Shown here in pieces: positions 1 through 10,924 of a stretch of DNA of 64,000 bases. The notes beneath the pieces were generated by a model. That model was not told the origin of the DNA. It was given only the letters and a program-made list of their open reading frames with translations, and ran no database searches. The stretch's first letter is position 1; each line of letters begins with the position of its first letter. Made by a program: the position numbers and the translations under genes. Origin of the DNA: Chaetoderma sp. LZ-2023a (Eukaryota; Mollusca; Caudofoveata; Chaetodermatida; Chaetodermatidae); the NCBI GenBank assembly GCA_034401795.1, contig CM067369.1, forward strand, positions 87,632,506 to 87,696,505. The letters run 5' to 3'.

Positions 1-430
1 ACTTGGTGCTGTTGCTGCCATATAGCGCCCAATTAAATTAGTTTCAGAATATTCAATATCATCATTATTAAAAAGCAGACATACAATTCGTACGTGTCAG
101 ACTATTAAGCATTTAAGACAGACAAGTCATTCATGCTGTAGTTGATTATGATGTCAGCCTACATGTCACGTAGTTGATTACGACAGATGGATAAACTGGA
201 AAGGTCTACTGTCATGAAATTGAGACTGAGATTTCAAATGTTAATCATTAAGCCGCTGAACACGATGCATATGAGAATTTGTGAACGAGACTGCTACTCA
301 TTTAGAAAATGATTGTGTTGAATACTGTTGTCATCATGCACAGGGAACAGCTTTTAGCAAAGCCATTTGTCAAACGGTTCAACTATTTATTCGCCACTAA
401 ATAATCCCAGGTCACTAGAAGTAACTGATT
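1..430. repeat. Family C palindromic repeat unit, cut by window start
   Basis: The window opens inside the loop of a family C hairpin (GTGCTGTTGCTGCC, then CAAATTAGTTTCAGAATATTCAA arms in shortened form). It continues with the usual trailing block: ACATACAATTCGTACG at about 79, repeated TGACATCA/TGATTA motifs and a GATGGATAAACTGGAAAGG segment near 185. The same block recurs at 5880, 9120, 16470, 27660, 29180, 45060-46560 and 56450-57370. No coding potential is seen. 431-514 is a G-rich unique stretch with a run of about 14 G. Confidence 0.7.
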
Positions 431-539
431 TATGGTAGGAGGTTGGTGGTTGGTTTGTGTGTGGTAGAGGGGTGGGGGGGGGGGGGCACACTTTGATACT
501 GTATAAAAAAAATAATCCGCTTTTGTTTCTACGAGAATG

Positions 540-706
540 CTTAATACTTACCAGATGTACTATTATGATAATGCCTATTATCTAGTCTAGTTCAAAATAA
601 ACAATTAAAAACTCCGCACTCTCCTGGTCCTGCCCACACTGTGTCCGGGAATTACTATAGCCCCAGGTACCGAATCAATTCCCAATCACAGTCAGATTTA
701 TCTTAT
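540..706. repeat. DIRS inverted terminal repeat, left (3' side)
   Basis: It starts TTAATACTTACCAGATGTAC and runs through TGTCCGGGAATTAC to CCCAATCACAGTCAGATT. Its reverse complement is at 5300-5464 with scattered substitutions. Confidence 0.9.
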
Positions 707-769
707 ATTTGCCTTGACAAACAGCGAAAGCAGCTCAGCCTCACCTCAGCGGGGCGGCTGAGGTAGGGC

Positions 770-875
770 CATAGTACATCTGGTAAGTATTAAGAATTCT
801 CGTAGAAACAAAAGCGGATGCTTTTTTGATTCTACTTCGAATAATACTTACCAGATGTACTACTATGATAAACTC
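770..875. repeat. DIRS internal complementary region
   Basis: 770-819 is the reverse complement of the left outer edge (515-563, ATCCGCTTTTGTTTCTACGA). 829-873 matches the reverse complement of the right outer edge (5436-5477, TTCTACTTCGAATAATACTT). A block complementary to both outer edges is the hallmark of DIRS elements, where it serves to rebuild a circular intermediate. It sits beside the 3' terminal repeat as expected. Confidence 0.88.
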
Positions 876-1480
876 CAGATTTCGACAGTCAAGAAATACT
901 GGTGGGAGGTGAGGCTCGAACCAGCACTCATCTAACATCCGACAGAGAAGGTTGTGAAGAGACTAGAACCCTGGCATACGCTTGGGTTCTGCTATCTGAC
1001 TCATAGAGTGCTAAACTTCCATGGTCTAGACCGCGCTCACCCCCCCCCCTCATTTGTCCGCACAAATTCCAGAGGGCTGTCAAAACGGGGAGCAACACCC
1101 ACCAGACCCGTGTCAGCCACAAGTCTCAGCTAGGGCAGTCCAGTAGAGTGCAAAGAAGCTACTACAACTTCTAATTTTGAAAAAAACTCAGTATGTCGAT
1201 TACATTTTCAAATTGAAATGAGCTTAATGTCTGTTTAAAAGAATAAGATGTTCTTGGCCAGACTATTTACTTAGATAGTCTGGTATTTCGACTATAAGTA
1301 AACTTAAAATTAGTCACTTAATTAAGGCAAACACTCACCATTTTTGAGTGCTTTGTCTTTCTTGTTCATCACAGGAGCTCGGCCCAATCCACGGTCATTC
1401 TCAGGTCATGTGCATGGCCATTGTTCAGTGCAAGTAGAAGAAAACTTGTGATGTGTGCGAAATAGTGGTCGGATGTGGCT

Positions 1481-1908
1481 TTAGTTCAGATTCGATAAAT
1501 TGGTGACGGCTACCGGATTAAGTGCGCTGGAGATGTCGCGAAGGTAGAAATCAGTGAATGATGACTCGGCATGCCATTGTGCTACAGACATCACCTCCTC
1601 TAATGAGACACCCTTATAAGGGGCCGATGATGCTGCTAGTGCTCGGACCTTATGGGCATTCGCACGATCAATCTGCTTTCCTGTAGCGATTTTGTGCGAC
1701 ATCTGAATAGCATCGACTATCCAACAAGAAATGGTATCTTTCGTGGCGCGCAAATAAGGAGCTTTGAGACATAACCACAGAGATTTCGGGTCATCTCTCC
1801 ACTCCTCAGTACGTTTCTTATACATTTTCGGACATCTGACAGGACACCAAGCAGAAGAGTTTGGGTCATGTCTAATTAAACTTGGCAAATTGATTGGCTG
1901 TCCTGAAT
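1481..1908 (-). pseudogene. DIRS tyrosine recombinase, C-terminal catalytic part
   Basis: This frame encodes the second half of a DIRS-family tyrosine recombinase. The motif AHKVRALA supplies the catalytic His and second Arg, QWHAESSFTDFYLRD carries the Trp/His position and the presumed nucleophilic Tyr, and GVSLEEV lies between them as in other DIRS recombinases. It is read one frame away from the upstream half, which stops at 1911-1913. Open sequence continues upstream of the first Met-like codon (1888) to about 1908, so a small indel near a run of A at about 1928-1931 probably separates the halves. The recombinase family is clear; activity is unlikely. Confidence 0.85.
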
Positions 1909-1910
1909 AT

Positions 1911-4090
1911 TTAAGTGACTGATTCTTTTGCCAGGAAACAAAGATGTGGAAGTAGTCTTAAACCTTCACCCGTGACGACAAAACGGTCTTGTTCGGCAGA
2001 AAGCGCATGTATTTCGCTTCTCCTTCTCGCCGACGCTGCTGCAACCAATAAAACTGATTTAATAGTTAACAGTTTAATATCTATATATCTAATCGGTTCA
2101 AAGGGAGCATGCCCTAAAACCTGTAGAACAAGAGATAGATTCCATGCTGGGATAGGAATTGGCTGTCTAGGTCGCAGATTGCTCATTCCTTTAATAACTT
2201 CATTTAAAGTGTCATTCTCCACTCCTTCAATGGTGAGACTGGGAATGACTGAAGCTAATGCAGACTTATATGCTGCTAGGGTTGAAGGTACAAGTTTGTC
2301 AACTTCGTATAAATGACAGATAAAATCTGCTACATGTTGAACAGATGCAGAAAAAGGATCGATATCTCTTCCCTTACACCACTCTGCAAATTTGTTGATT
2401 CTATAATTATATGTTTTAGTGGTTGACCCTCTTCTGGCTGAAGCAACAAACTTCGCTGCTTGTTCAGAAAAGCCACCCTTAATTGCACGCTGCTTGATAA
2501 CATCCATGCAGTCAATTTGAACATTTCCGGTCTGTCGTGGAGATACAGACCCCTGTTCTGAGAGATTAGATCTCTTCTGTCTGGAAGAGGGATTGGATTG
2601 CAGACCAGAAGGTCCAGCAGATCCGTAAACCATGATCGGCCTGGCCAATAAGGGGCGATCAGTAGTACTTGGCACATACCCTCTCTTATATTTGCCAGAA
2701 CTTTTGGGAACGGGAGTCCACACTGGAGTCGATGTTAATGGAACTAACGATTGACGGATGAGCCAGTCCGGTTCGTAGCCGTTTCTTAACCACTGACAGG
2801 CTAAACAATCTCGCACGACCCGTTCCCATTGGCTTGAGAACAGTTGAAGTCTGCCTCCGACGGTAGGAATCTGCACACAGCTGGCGGTCGATATTGCACG
2901 ATAAGACGCTAAATCGCTTGGGTGAAGATTCTCGACTCCATTCGTTCCTGACGTCACCGGAACTGATCCCGCCGGAAACCCGTATGACAGTCCAGGACCG
3001 CCGCCACGACTATCCTTGTGATAACCGCCGCGACCCGAACCGCCACCCTTCCTGTCCTCCTCATACGGCCTCTTATTAGAGGACTTGTATGAGGACGAAT
3101 GGCCAGGTCCCTGCGATCCGGATGCCTGATGGGCATCACGGCCAGAAGGATGGAAGGGCGATCTCTGACGCTGCCTCTGTTGCCCCTGCCAATGCTGCTT
3201 GTAGGACTGCTGCGGCTGTGTCTTCTTAGTCAACTTCCATGACTTGCTGACTACTTCCAGCTCTACGACTATTGACGCGACCTTGGATAAGGCTTGCCGT
3301 GCCGAGCCGCCTAACAAGCCTGGACCAATGAAAGACGCAGAAGATAACGCAGCCCTCATCTCAGGTCCTGGTTCTACACAATCGAGAACCATTCTCCTGC
3401 TCTCCGCCAATGATCTGGTGATCACCCTGGCCTGGCAATCCTGGGACAAGCGCATGGTGTCCCGGACAACTCCTGGAGCAGCCTCTGGCACTTCCCCACC
3501 TTCCGCCATGCAGGTCAGCATACCCTGCAGGACGGTACATCCGTGCGAGAGTACAGCCATGGTTGCCCTCGCCGCATCCTCAATGAGCGTTAACTCATTA
3601 AAAGGATCCTTATTGGTCTGGGAAACTAAGGGATGACAACGACCCTTCGATTTGCCAGCCAATGGCCTATTCAATGCCTCTCGCTCCCCGATGGAAACCC
3701 GTGGAACTTGGGCATATCGATGGTAGGCCTGCTCAGGAAAACAGACCCTACTCCTTATCCCCTTCGGGGCCTTGGGCAATGAATAGTCTGGTTGAACCAG
3801 ACAATACGCCGCAACTTCCAACATGTCAGAAGTCTGCTTGTCCAAGGGGAGCGTCGGCATGGCCGAAGAGCCACTTGACAGAGCGCTAGCCGCTCGCTCT
3901 GACATCCGTTCCATTGCCGGATCACGCTGAGATCCCTGATCCGATGCCAACCCGAGATGGCCGGACATCCAGTCAAGAACCTGCACCCATTCAGCTTTGG
4001 TACAAAATGAGGACTCGTCCATCAATGGACTACCGTTCTCATCTTCCTTCTCACCCTTGGATGAGTAGGTCACCGACGACCCATGCTGAG
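1911..4090 (-). pseudogene. DIRS Gag joined to tyrosine recombinase N-terminal half after RT/RNase H loss
   Basis: This is one open frame of over 720 codons. Residues 1-300 are Gag-like (region DPFNELTLIEDAARATMAVL), followed by a low-complexity Gln/Arg/Gly segment (QQRQRQRSPF, GGGSGRGGY) at about 290-350 that would bind nucleic acid. At about 405-440 GGRLQLFSSQWERVV resembles the N-terminal edge of a DIRS reverse transcriptase. The recombinase follows: an N-terminal core-binding domain (TTKTYNYRINKFAEWC, about residue 550) and the first catalytic box ARRRSEIHAL with its Arg near 690. It ends at 1911 before the second catalytic half. The first codon listed in this frame is GTG at 4073 and the frame is open further upstream, so the true start is probably in the exon-less Gag frames above. 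Confidence 0.82.
2330..2690 (-). pseudogene. Residual C-terminus of DIRS RNase H, overlapping the recombinase start
   Basis: In a second minus-strand frame, LLIAPYWPGRSWFTDLLDLL and FKLTAWMLSS match the conserved end of DIRS RNase H proteins (pattern AP.WP...W...LL and LTAW.LS). The recombinase frame overlaps it from about 2570, as usual in DIRS elements. No RT active-site motif or RNase H core is found anywhere in the element, so only the tail remains. Confidence 0.75.
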
Positions 4091-4510
4091 CTGGCCCGCA
4101 CTTCCAACATGAAGCGCGTCCATAGCCCGACTACTAGTGGCACCAGTGTCGAGCGAATCGCCGGACACGGATTCACCGCAGTCCATCGGCTCCAGCACGG
4201 GAGCCGAGACTACAGCCACTTTCACTATGGTAGATGACGGAACTCCGAGAGGAGCCGCACCTAATGCCGCCGGGATGGCGCTAGGAACCGCATAACACGG
4301 CTCCAATGACAATGCGGGTTGAGCGAAATCCAGGTGAAAAATGCCCGACGGAACGTCGACATCACCACCTGCCTGGCACACCCGTACAAACCCCGAGGGA
4401 GGTCCCTGGGATGTACCTGGTTGTGCTGTTAACGAAATATCCGGCATGCCAGAATCTGCCATAAGCAGAAGATCTTCCTCCTCCGCCATCGGCTCTTGAG
4501 CCAAGGTCGG
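4070..4510 (-). pseudogene. DIRS Gag, middle segment (separate frame)
   Basis: This frame is acidic at its start (EPMAEEEDLLLMADSG) and then Pro/Ala/Ser-rich, about 144 codons, with no recognised domain. It ends in TGA at 4070-4072, exactly where the downstream Gag-recombinase frame is open. It is probably the middle of one Gag reading frame, broken by an indel near 4080-4110. Alternatively the element may really use two ORFs. Confidence 0.55.
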
Positions 4511-4561
4511 AGAAGGGACAGGTGCTCATCCCTCCGCAGAACTAGCCGGACCACCGAAAGG

Positions 4562-4951
4562 TTACCCTGCACCAGCCTGCATCATTGGGATCGTGGACTG
4601 CAAGGACTCAAACATTGCCTTAAACTGGGCCGCCCATACGCCCAATGCCGAGTCCATCCGCTCGTTCAGATGCTCTTCAAGACCCTTTACTGACGCCTGA
4701 TCCAGCTTGGTCGCCTTGTCCCTCAGGATTCTCCACAAACGCGCACATCGATCACGATCGAACTCTGCCACCAACTCCGACGACCACTTCGCGCACACAT
4801 CACAAGGACTTCCCACTCTGCACTTCGCGCAAGTCACACAGTGATAACCACTGAAGCCAAGAAATAAATGCCGATCGCTACAAACACCCTCGGCAATCAG
4901 GCGAGAGCTAAAAACCGGCATCAAAACGAGTGCATAGGCACGCCAAACCAT
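4562..4951 (-). pseudogene. DIRS Gag, N-terminal Cys-rich segment
   Basis: The segment of about 129 codons has a Cys/His cluster (HCVTCAKCRVGSPCDVCAKW) followed by a charged helix-like stretch (EFDRDRCARLWRILRDK). DIRS Gag proteins commonly carry such a cluster near the N-terminus. It stops at 4562, about 50 bases before the next Gag frame opens. The Met at 4951 need not be the original start. Confidence 0.6.
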
Positions 4952-5299
4952 AAGATAGCAATGATCAAGGGCGCCGCCATCTTGGCTAATGGCGCATCCA
5001 TCTTGGAAGGAACCGAGTCACAAGAGAAATTAACCGAGTACCGGGATAAGATTAAACTGTTAACGAGTACTGGAACGACTCCAACAATGGCAACCATTTT
5101 AGAATAATGTGCCAATTTAAGAAATTTTCGATCAGTCATTACAGCACGATTGTATAAATTCTAGATTGATACAACTTGCCCCTGTGATGACTCCTTTTCC
5201 TTCCATGATGCCAGCAACGAATTAGCGAGAGCACGCGTGAATCCGAAAATTTGAGCAAATTTTAAACTAGAAAAAACATGCAACTTTCCAAGTCAGCAA

Positions 5300-5477
5300 A
5301 ATAAGCGAATCTGACTGTGATTGGGAATTGACTCGGTACCTGCGGCTATGGTAATTCCCGGACACAGTATGGGCAGGACCAGGAGAGTGCTGAGTTTTTA
5401 ATTGTTTATTTTGAGCTAGACTAGATAATAGGCATTATCATAATAGTACATCTGGTAAGTATTATTCGAAGTAGAAC
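5300..5477. repeat. DIRS inverted terminal repeat, right (5' side)
   Basis: Contains GACTGTGATTGGGAATTGAC, GGTAATTCCCGGACACAGTA and, at the outer edge, AGTACATCTGGTAAGTATTA then TTCGAAGTAGAA. It is the reverse complement of 540-706; the last ~13 bases match the right half of the internal complementary region. Confidence 0.9.
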
Positions 5478-5524
5478 CAGGGTTTATACACCTGCTAGAA
5501 AATCTGGAAAACCATATCCAGGCC

Positions 5525-5756
5525 TTAACACTTTGACCCTCAAATTGGGCAAAAGCAGCGTCTGCAGTTGGGAAATGTTCATTTGCAGACCAAGACAAGG
5601 CTATTTTTGAAAATGTAACCACCGGAATGACTGAGACAATGAATGAGCCAGTCATTTCAGTGGTAAATTTTCAAAACTAGTCTTTTAGTCTGCAAATGGA
5701 GGTTTCCCTGAGAAAATTTAAATTTTCTTGAACAAATTTGAGTGTTAACAGGTTAA
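5525..5756 (+). repeat. Family A hairpin MITE
   Basis: Full copy from TTAACACTTTGACC to TTAACAGGTTAAA; the arms are GCAGACCAAGACAAGGCTAT and its partly diverged complement. For all family A entries, + means the outer flank reading CTGCAGTGGTCTTGAGAA is on the left and TTCTTGAACAAATTTGAG on the right. Confidence 0.85.
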
Positions 5757-5879
5757 AGCCCTTGTATAGTGAAATTTACCCAGCATACAATATTCATTCA
5801 CCATAATCCTTTCAGATATTTGATGGCATATGTTTATATTGACTGGTCATTCTCAAATAAAAACAGGTCACAATTCATG

Positions 5880-6420
5880 CAATAGAGGAATTCAGTTTTA
5901 TCCATCAATCATATGACATCATAATCAACTACATGACATGTATGCTGATGTCATATTCAATTATTTCATAAATGACTAGATTTAGTCTGTCTTAAACGTC
6001 GGGTTGTACGAATTGTATATCTATACTATTTCATAGGCAGCAACAGGACCCAATCAAATTAGTGTCAAGATATTCAACAGCTTATTTGTATAGTTTTCTG
6101 AAAATTGAGATTCAGAGAAAACAGTGATCTATTGATCACAACACGGACAAGGTGTGGATGTAGCTTAGCTAAAGATGGGCGGGGAATGGCTAAAACTGGA
6201 TTCCTCCATTGGTCAGTTGCTCTCTACCTCTGTGGGTGTAAGGATGTAGGTGGGATTCAATGCAGTAGCTCAACAGGGCATGGCTCTACAGTGCAGTTCC
6301 AGCGTATCGATTTCAAGGAAACGCTAAACGAAAGCTATTGTATAATTTGAATGGGAGATGTTGCTGTCTATGGCAGCAACACCTTTTAGCCAGAGTGGGA
6401 TATTGTAGTAAACTTGCCAC
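5880..6420. repeat. Family C unit
   Basis: Contains the CATATGACATCATAATCAAC block, TTGTACGAATTGTATAT at 6004, one hairpin arm at 6050-6080, and TAGCTTAGCTAAAGATGGGC near 6160. A second small hairpin lies at 6340-6395 (GATGTTGCTGTCTATGGCAGCAACA). No gene is seen. Confidence 0.65.
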
Positions 6421-6830
6421 AAGAATACCTGGTTCAGGTCTATTACAGTGCCAGTCATTCCAGTGGGAAGTTTTCTAAAACTATTTTTGCGAGCTTGAGA
6501 ATTATCAGCTTAGCAAAGAGACATTAACGGGTGTTTGCTAAGCTGATTGTTGAAGCGCAGTTTCATCGCACTGGATGAGCTAATCCTTTGCCAAATAATA
6601 CTTTGATGTGTGTGTGTGTGCGTGTGTGGGTGTCACACATCGTGTGTTGCACGTTGTCATTGGTTAGTCGATTATATCAGCTAAGCTGTGAGCTTTGTCC
6701 AGCGCACACGATGAGTTTCTGAGCATGAATGAATAAAATTAAGATATTTTCCTCATGGTCATTCATCACACGAGGTATCAGCTTAGCAAACGGTCTCTCA
6801 TGCCTGTTTGTTATGCTGATAGTTCTCGTG
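6421..6830. other. Non-coding, with a partial family A fragment
   Basis: 6445-6490 holds GCCAGTCATTCCAGTGGGAAG from the family A right arm. 6505-6560 and 6775-6825 are related short copies (TATCAGCTTAGCAAA). 6606-6634 is a TG/TGCG run. Nothing looks coding. Confidence 0.5.
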
Positions 6831-6836
6831 TGCATG

Positions 6837-6846
6837 CGCATGCACG

Positions 6847-6893
<47 letters not shown>
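6837..6893. repeat. Compound microsatellite (CACG)/(CA)n/(TA)n
   Basis: CGCACG units pass into about 16 CA repeats and then about 7 TA repeats. Confidence 0.95.
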
Positions 6894-7229
6894 GTACATT
6901 ATCTTATATCTATTCCCTAACCTTTATTCCTGACAAAAACTCTATAATTATCATCTCATTATGTCTAGAGATATAACTATTATATCGTCTCATGACCTAC
7001 TCAAGTTTATGTACAATTGATACTGTATTATATTTATATCTGTGATAGTTTAATTCCATATGGACATGGCTACTTTTGGGGGATAATTTACTGTACATTG
7101 TAAGGATCAAACTAATTTATTTACATCTTACTAGAGGGGTCAAAGGTTCAAAGAAGTGCAAACTCACACTTAACTGGCTCATGGCTGCATGCCACCAGAC
7201 AATCATTTCAATGGGCAATAACTCTGAAT

Positions 7230-7320
7230 CTGCTGAATGTTTGGGAAACAATTTGACTGAAAGTTGTTGGTGGCTTTGTTTGCACAATATTCAGCATATC
7301 TAAAGTTAAACCACATGGAA
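7230..7320. repeat. Imperfect hairpin related to family C
   Basis: AACAATTTGACTGAAAGTTGTTGGTGGC followed by a diverged complementary arm (here shown in part); a sister copy is at 17560-17640. The rest of 6894-7470 shows nothing recognisable. Confidence 0.55.
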
Positions 7321-7470
7321 AATGTAGTCTGCAGCAATTCAGAAAAAGAGTCAATATAAAGAGTGAGGTAAAGATCAACAAAGCCTGACTGATGATCACA
7401 CAGGTTTCCTAGTAATATATAATAAATAAGCGTAAATAATACATTTATGTTATCTTGATTCTAGGTGCTA

Positions 7471-7679
7471 TTAACCCTTACTACTCCAGTGTCAAAATGG
7501 TAAGTTTTCAAATTAAATTAAAAGATGAACTGGCATTCATTTTTTAACAAATTTGGTGGGAGATTGTGCTGTCATAGACAGCAACATCTTCCACCAAAAT
7601 TGTTGACAAATGTACACCAGTTTCTTTGCTATTGACACAGTAAAAGATAGAATATTGACATCAGAGTGGTAATGGTTAA
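7471..7679 (+). repeat. Family B MITE (TTAA-bounded)
   Basis: 209 bp from TTAACCCTTACTACTCCAGT to CATCAGAGTGGTAATGGTTAA. The two ends are imperfect inverted repeats, and the centre has a short palindrome (TTTGGTGGGAGATTGTGCTG / CAGCAACATCTTCCACCAAA). Related copies are at 18055 and 57490. Confidence 0.8.
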
Positions 7680-7734
7680 CACTTGGCCAAGCCAGTCAAA
7701 CCCGACATTTATCTTGGTCTTGAGGAATGGAAAT

Positions 7735-8032
7735 TTGGGTTATTTCTTTGATTGATTGCTAGATTGAGTCCCTGATTCCAGGTCCCATTCACGCCATATC
7801 TAGGCTGCTTTTATTTTAAGTCTATTATTGGTAACTTCCCCAGTCATGCCAGTTTTTACACTGGTACCCATTTATACGTCTGGGTGGAGAGACAACGAGC
7901 AAAGGAGATTGCCCATGTTTCCAACAACGACGAGATAGCGCTAAACTTAGGTGCAAACTGGTTCCTCCGGTTAAGCAGTCCTGAGTGCTAGCCACTACAC
8001 CAAGCCACCGCCTCCCAAATGGCAAAAAAGAC
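7735..8032 (-). repeat. tRNA-derived SINE
   Basis: Read on the minus strand, the head GGCTTGGTGTAGTGGCTAGC resembles a tRNA and its A box; GTTTGCACC is a weak B box. The body (ACTGGGGAAGTTACCAATAA) is shared with the copy at 30255-30510. SINEs are transcribed by RNA polymerase III and moved by a partner LINE; no LINE coding region is present here. Confidence 0.72.
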
Positions 8033-8204
8033 TATTTATGTCGACCCCTAAGTGAAGCGGCTCAACATAGCAATCCAATGGCATGCATCTGACAAGAATT
8101 AGATGAATGTTAAGGTTTTTCAATTGAAATTTAACTCATCAAGGGATTATCCAATCTCAATTCTCAATAAAATGCCTTGCTCTATGTGATTTAATGCCAT
8201 TAAC

Positions 8205-8416
8205 AAATTCGTGATGATGACATCACAATTAAATTTCCCATAATACCCTGGAAGTAGCACCATTTTATTGGGGGCTGATTTAACATAATGGGCAATGGGC
8301 CGTGAAACCTTAATTACATTTTCTTTACTATCTTACAACATTCACTCATGATTTGATGTTTTCTGATACTGAGCGGGGTAACTATTACAGATTCTCAGAT
8401 ACAGGATTTTATGGTT
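8205..8416 (-). repeat. Dispersed repeat, inverted relative to the copy at 37139
   Basis: TGATGACATCACAATTAAAT..CCCATAATACCCTGG through GGTAACTATTACAGATTCTC is the reverse complement of 37139-37340 with substitutions. No coding or terminal repeats were made out. Confidence 0.75.
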
Positions 8417-8645
8417 TGAGCTTCATCGAATATGTAAGCAGTGTATCGCTATGGGCAATACTCTATAGCATGTAGTAAGTTTATCCCCAATTAAATGACG
8501 GGCGAACTCAAATGCCCGGATGAGCGAAAGTATGAATATCATGCCATACCATTCTTATTTCGCAACACCCCGCCACCTATGACGTGTAATACGTGGCAAA
8601 ACAAAGGGCAAGTAAAAGTTCAGTTTTTTGGACAAATCTTAACCA

Positions 8646-8889
8646 TTAACCCTCTAATTGTTATGCCGGCCAAACCAACCTCTGTAGAAGTCTTGAGGAA
8701 TGTCCATTTGCAGGCCAAAAGAAGGCTATTTTTGAAAGTTTTACCACTGGAGTGCCTGACTCGATAAATGAAACTGTCATTCTAGTGGTAAATTTTCATA
8801 AAATAGTCTTCTCTTGGCCTGCAAATGTACATCCAATAAGCACATATTTTGATTTTCTTGCCCAAATCTGACGACCATTAAAGGGTTAA
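8646..8889 (+). repeat. Family A hairpin MITE
   Basis: 244 bp, TTAACCCTCTAATTG to AAAGGGTTAA; the arms pair from ATGTCCATTTGCAGGCC onward. Confidence 0.9.
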
Positions 8890-9119
8890 TTGGTTAGTTA
8901 TATTATGTTAAATAATAAATATGTTATGTTAAATAATTCATTGTCTTGTATATAATTATCTGTTGCCATAATGATCATCCGACAATATTTTATATTAATA
9001 TATATTTTACAAATTACGTAAGAATGTTTAAAATACTCATTGAACAATTATTTTTGTGCGTACATAGTCTGATTGCGAGAGAATGTTTAAAAAATCTGAG
9101 CTTAAAAATCTATAAAATT

Positions 9120-9520
9120 GAGGGATCTGATCTGTCACTCAAGTATATGACATCATAATCAATTATGTCACATGTAGGCCGACGTCACAATCATAATGAC
9201 AGATTATAACTCCATCATGAATTTTGAAGTCTGTCAAGTGTACGAATTGTGTGTCTTTGGTGGATTTGCAATTTAATAAAAATTCTTTTGAATATTTTGA
9301 AACTAATTTGACTGAGTCAGCAACACCTCCCCCAGTCAAATTAATTTCTAAATATTCAATAGCTTACCTGTATAGTTACCTTGAAAATTGTTATTGTGGT
9401 AATTCAAGGGTCAAAGTATATAACTTGAGTCGACCATGCATGGCCAATGGTGTGGTGTTGGCCAGAAGTTGGCAGAAGGGTGGGGATTTGCAATGGCATG
9501 CCATCGACTACCCATTCTAG
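9120..9520. repeat. Family C unit with hairpin
   Basis: Contains GGATCTGATCTGTCACTCAAG, a CATCATAATCAATTATGTCA block, GTACGAATTGTGTGTC, and the hairpin at 9283-9365 (TTGAATATTTTGAAACTAAT, loop GAGTCAGCAACACCTCCCCC, complementary arm). Confidence 0.75.
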
Positions 9521-9529
9521 TTTGTTTTA

Positions 9530-10920
9530 TATTTCAATAAGATGGTATATCATATACACAAGGCTATGCCTGTTAAATACCAGTATTAAATGAGTGGAAT
9601 ACGATAATGAAGTATTTGATGAGTGTCGTGAAATCCTGTAACGTAATAGATTTATGAAAAACCAATACTATGAGTGATTTGATTGTACTTTCATTTGTAT
9701 TCATGAACAATCTATATAACTGTATATTACTAATTGATAACACTATACACTATATTTTTGGCAAGTGGAGCAGACTCAGCTCATCTCCCCAGATTTTTGG
9801 CTTGTGCTCATCACGCAGGTACCGGATAGGTGATGAGATACAGGCACCGATAAGTGCAGACTGTCCGTGTCCATAGATGAGAGTCACCTTGGTGGGAGCA
9901 CAAGCCAAATTAGTACGTTCAATCGTACATCATCCCCCACCACTCTTGGCTTGTTAGCTGAGACTGTTCAAGTGGAGACGCGAAGGAAAAGTAAGGCGCT
10001 AACCTACCTAGGTGCACATGTCCAAGCGGTGGGGCATGATAACCTTACTGCCTATTGAAATTTGGAAGATTACTTGTTGGGTTGCAAGAATTTAATGCTG
10101 AAAAGCCTACTGTCTAGTGAAATTTGGGAAATTAATTATTAAATTGCAAGAATTTAATGATGAAACGCCGCCAGATTTCAATGATGAAACACCAGACTCA
10201 GATATTCCTGAATAGTCCATCCTTAATGCCAAGCTGAATCTGCCCTATTCCTAGGCCCACACCATGTCCATATACATGGCAGCGTGACACACTACCTGAA
10301 ACATTTAGATAAAAGGTGAGTGGCGGGGATGGAGGCGGTCAAATTTTTCTGATGGTAGACTAATTATGTGCTCTATAGGACATATATTCTTAAAACTTTG
10401 AACAATTCACGGTATGCTTGACTACTTGCCACTAGCTATAGACAGACTGTGACTCACTGCTAAACAGCCCCAGATTTAGGCAATCAGCATTCCTCTCCTA
10501 ATAAGGATGCTTGCTGCTGGCTGGCTGCATACATATTCATGAATAGGAACTAAGTTATCGATAGCATGATACCTGTAGCTGCTTGTACTATATACATGAT
10601 TCTGTAAGCTGCCTCACATTCCTACCATTGTATGTATGGAGAGGCTGAGCTGTAACTATGAGGGTTATAGGGTACTGATTTTCATAGGGAGATTTACATG
10701 GAAGTATGCTGAGCATATATGATAGTTATGTTATTGGTATCCATAAACCTGACTTATGTGTACTGTACATAAGCCTGAATAAATGAGACATCTTTCTACT
10801 ATGACATCATGAAAAGATTTCTGGGTTGACTATAAATGTTGAATGTGACAACATTTTCAACAGTACATGTACTTAACATAATGCTATGCTTTATGTGACA
10901 AATATAGTTTATATGATAGA
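9530..10920. other. Non-coding, no repeat family recognised
   Basis: 9750-10200 has short internal duplications (TTTGGCTTGTGCTCATC; two copies of TTGCAAGAATTTAATG at about 10083 and 10143) and may be an old element. 10200-10920 shows nothing I can name. Open frames are short and unlike any protein I recognise. Confidence 0.4.
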
Positions 10921-10924
10921 ATCT

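Larger units (their letters stand above)
515..5477 (-). mobile_element. DIRS-type retrotransposon, internally deleted and frameshifted
   Basis: The element is bounded by inverted terminal repeats (540-706 and 5300-5464) and has an internal complementary region at 770-875, next to the low-coordinate repeat. Coding is on the minus strand, so 5477 is the 5' side. In order it carries a Gag-like region (4951-2720), a stub of reverse transcriptase fused to the last residues of an RNase H (about 2800-2480), and a tyrosine recombinase (about 2570-1481). This is the DIRS arrangement, in which integration uses a tyrosine recombinase and leaves no target duplication. The central RT/RNase H domains are absent and there are frameshifts in both gag and recombinase, so the copy should be inactive. 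The outer limits come from comparing the two flanks with the internal region and may be off by a few bases. Confidence 0.9.

Noticed and set aside
1915..4237. Plus-strand open frames of 60-133 codons over the DIRS element
   Set aside because: Shadows of the minus-strand Gag and recombinase frames.
9750..10200. Possible old gene or tRNA-like element
   Set aside because: No cloverleaf or protein similarity could be supported; only short internal duplications are visible.
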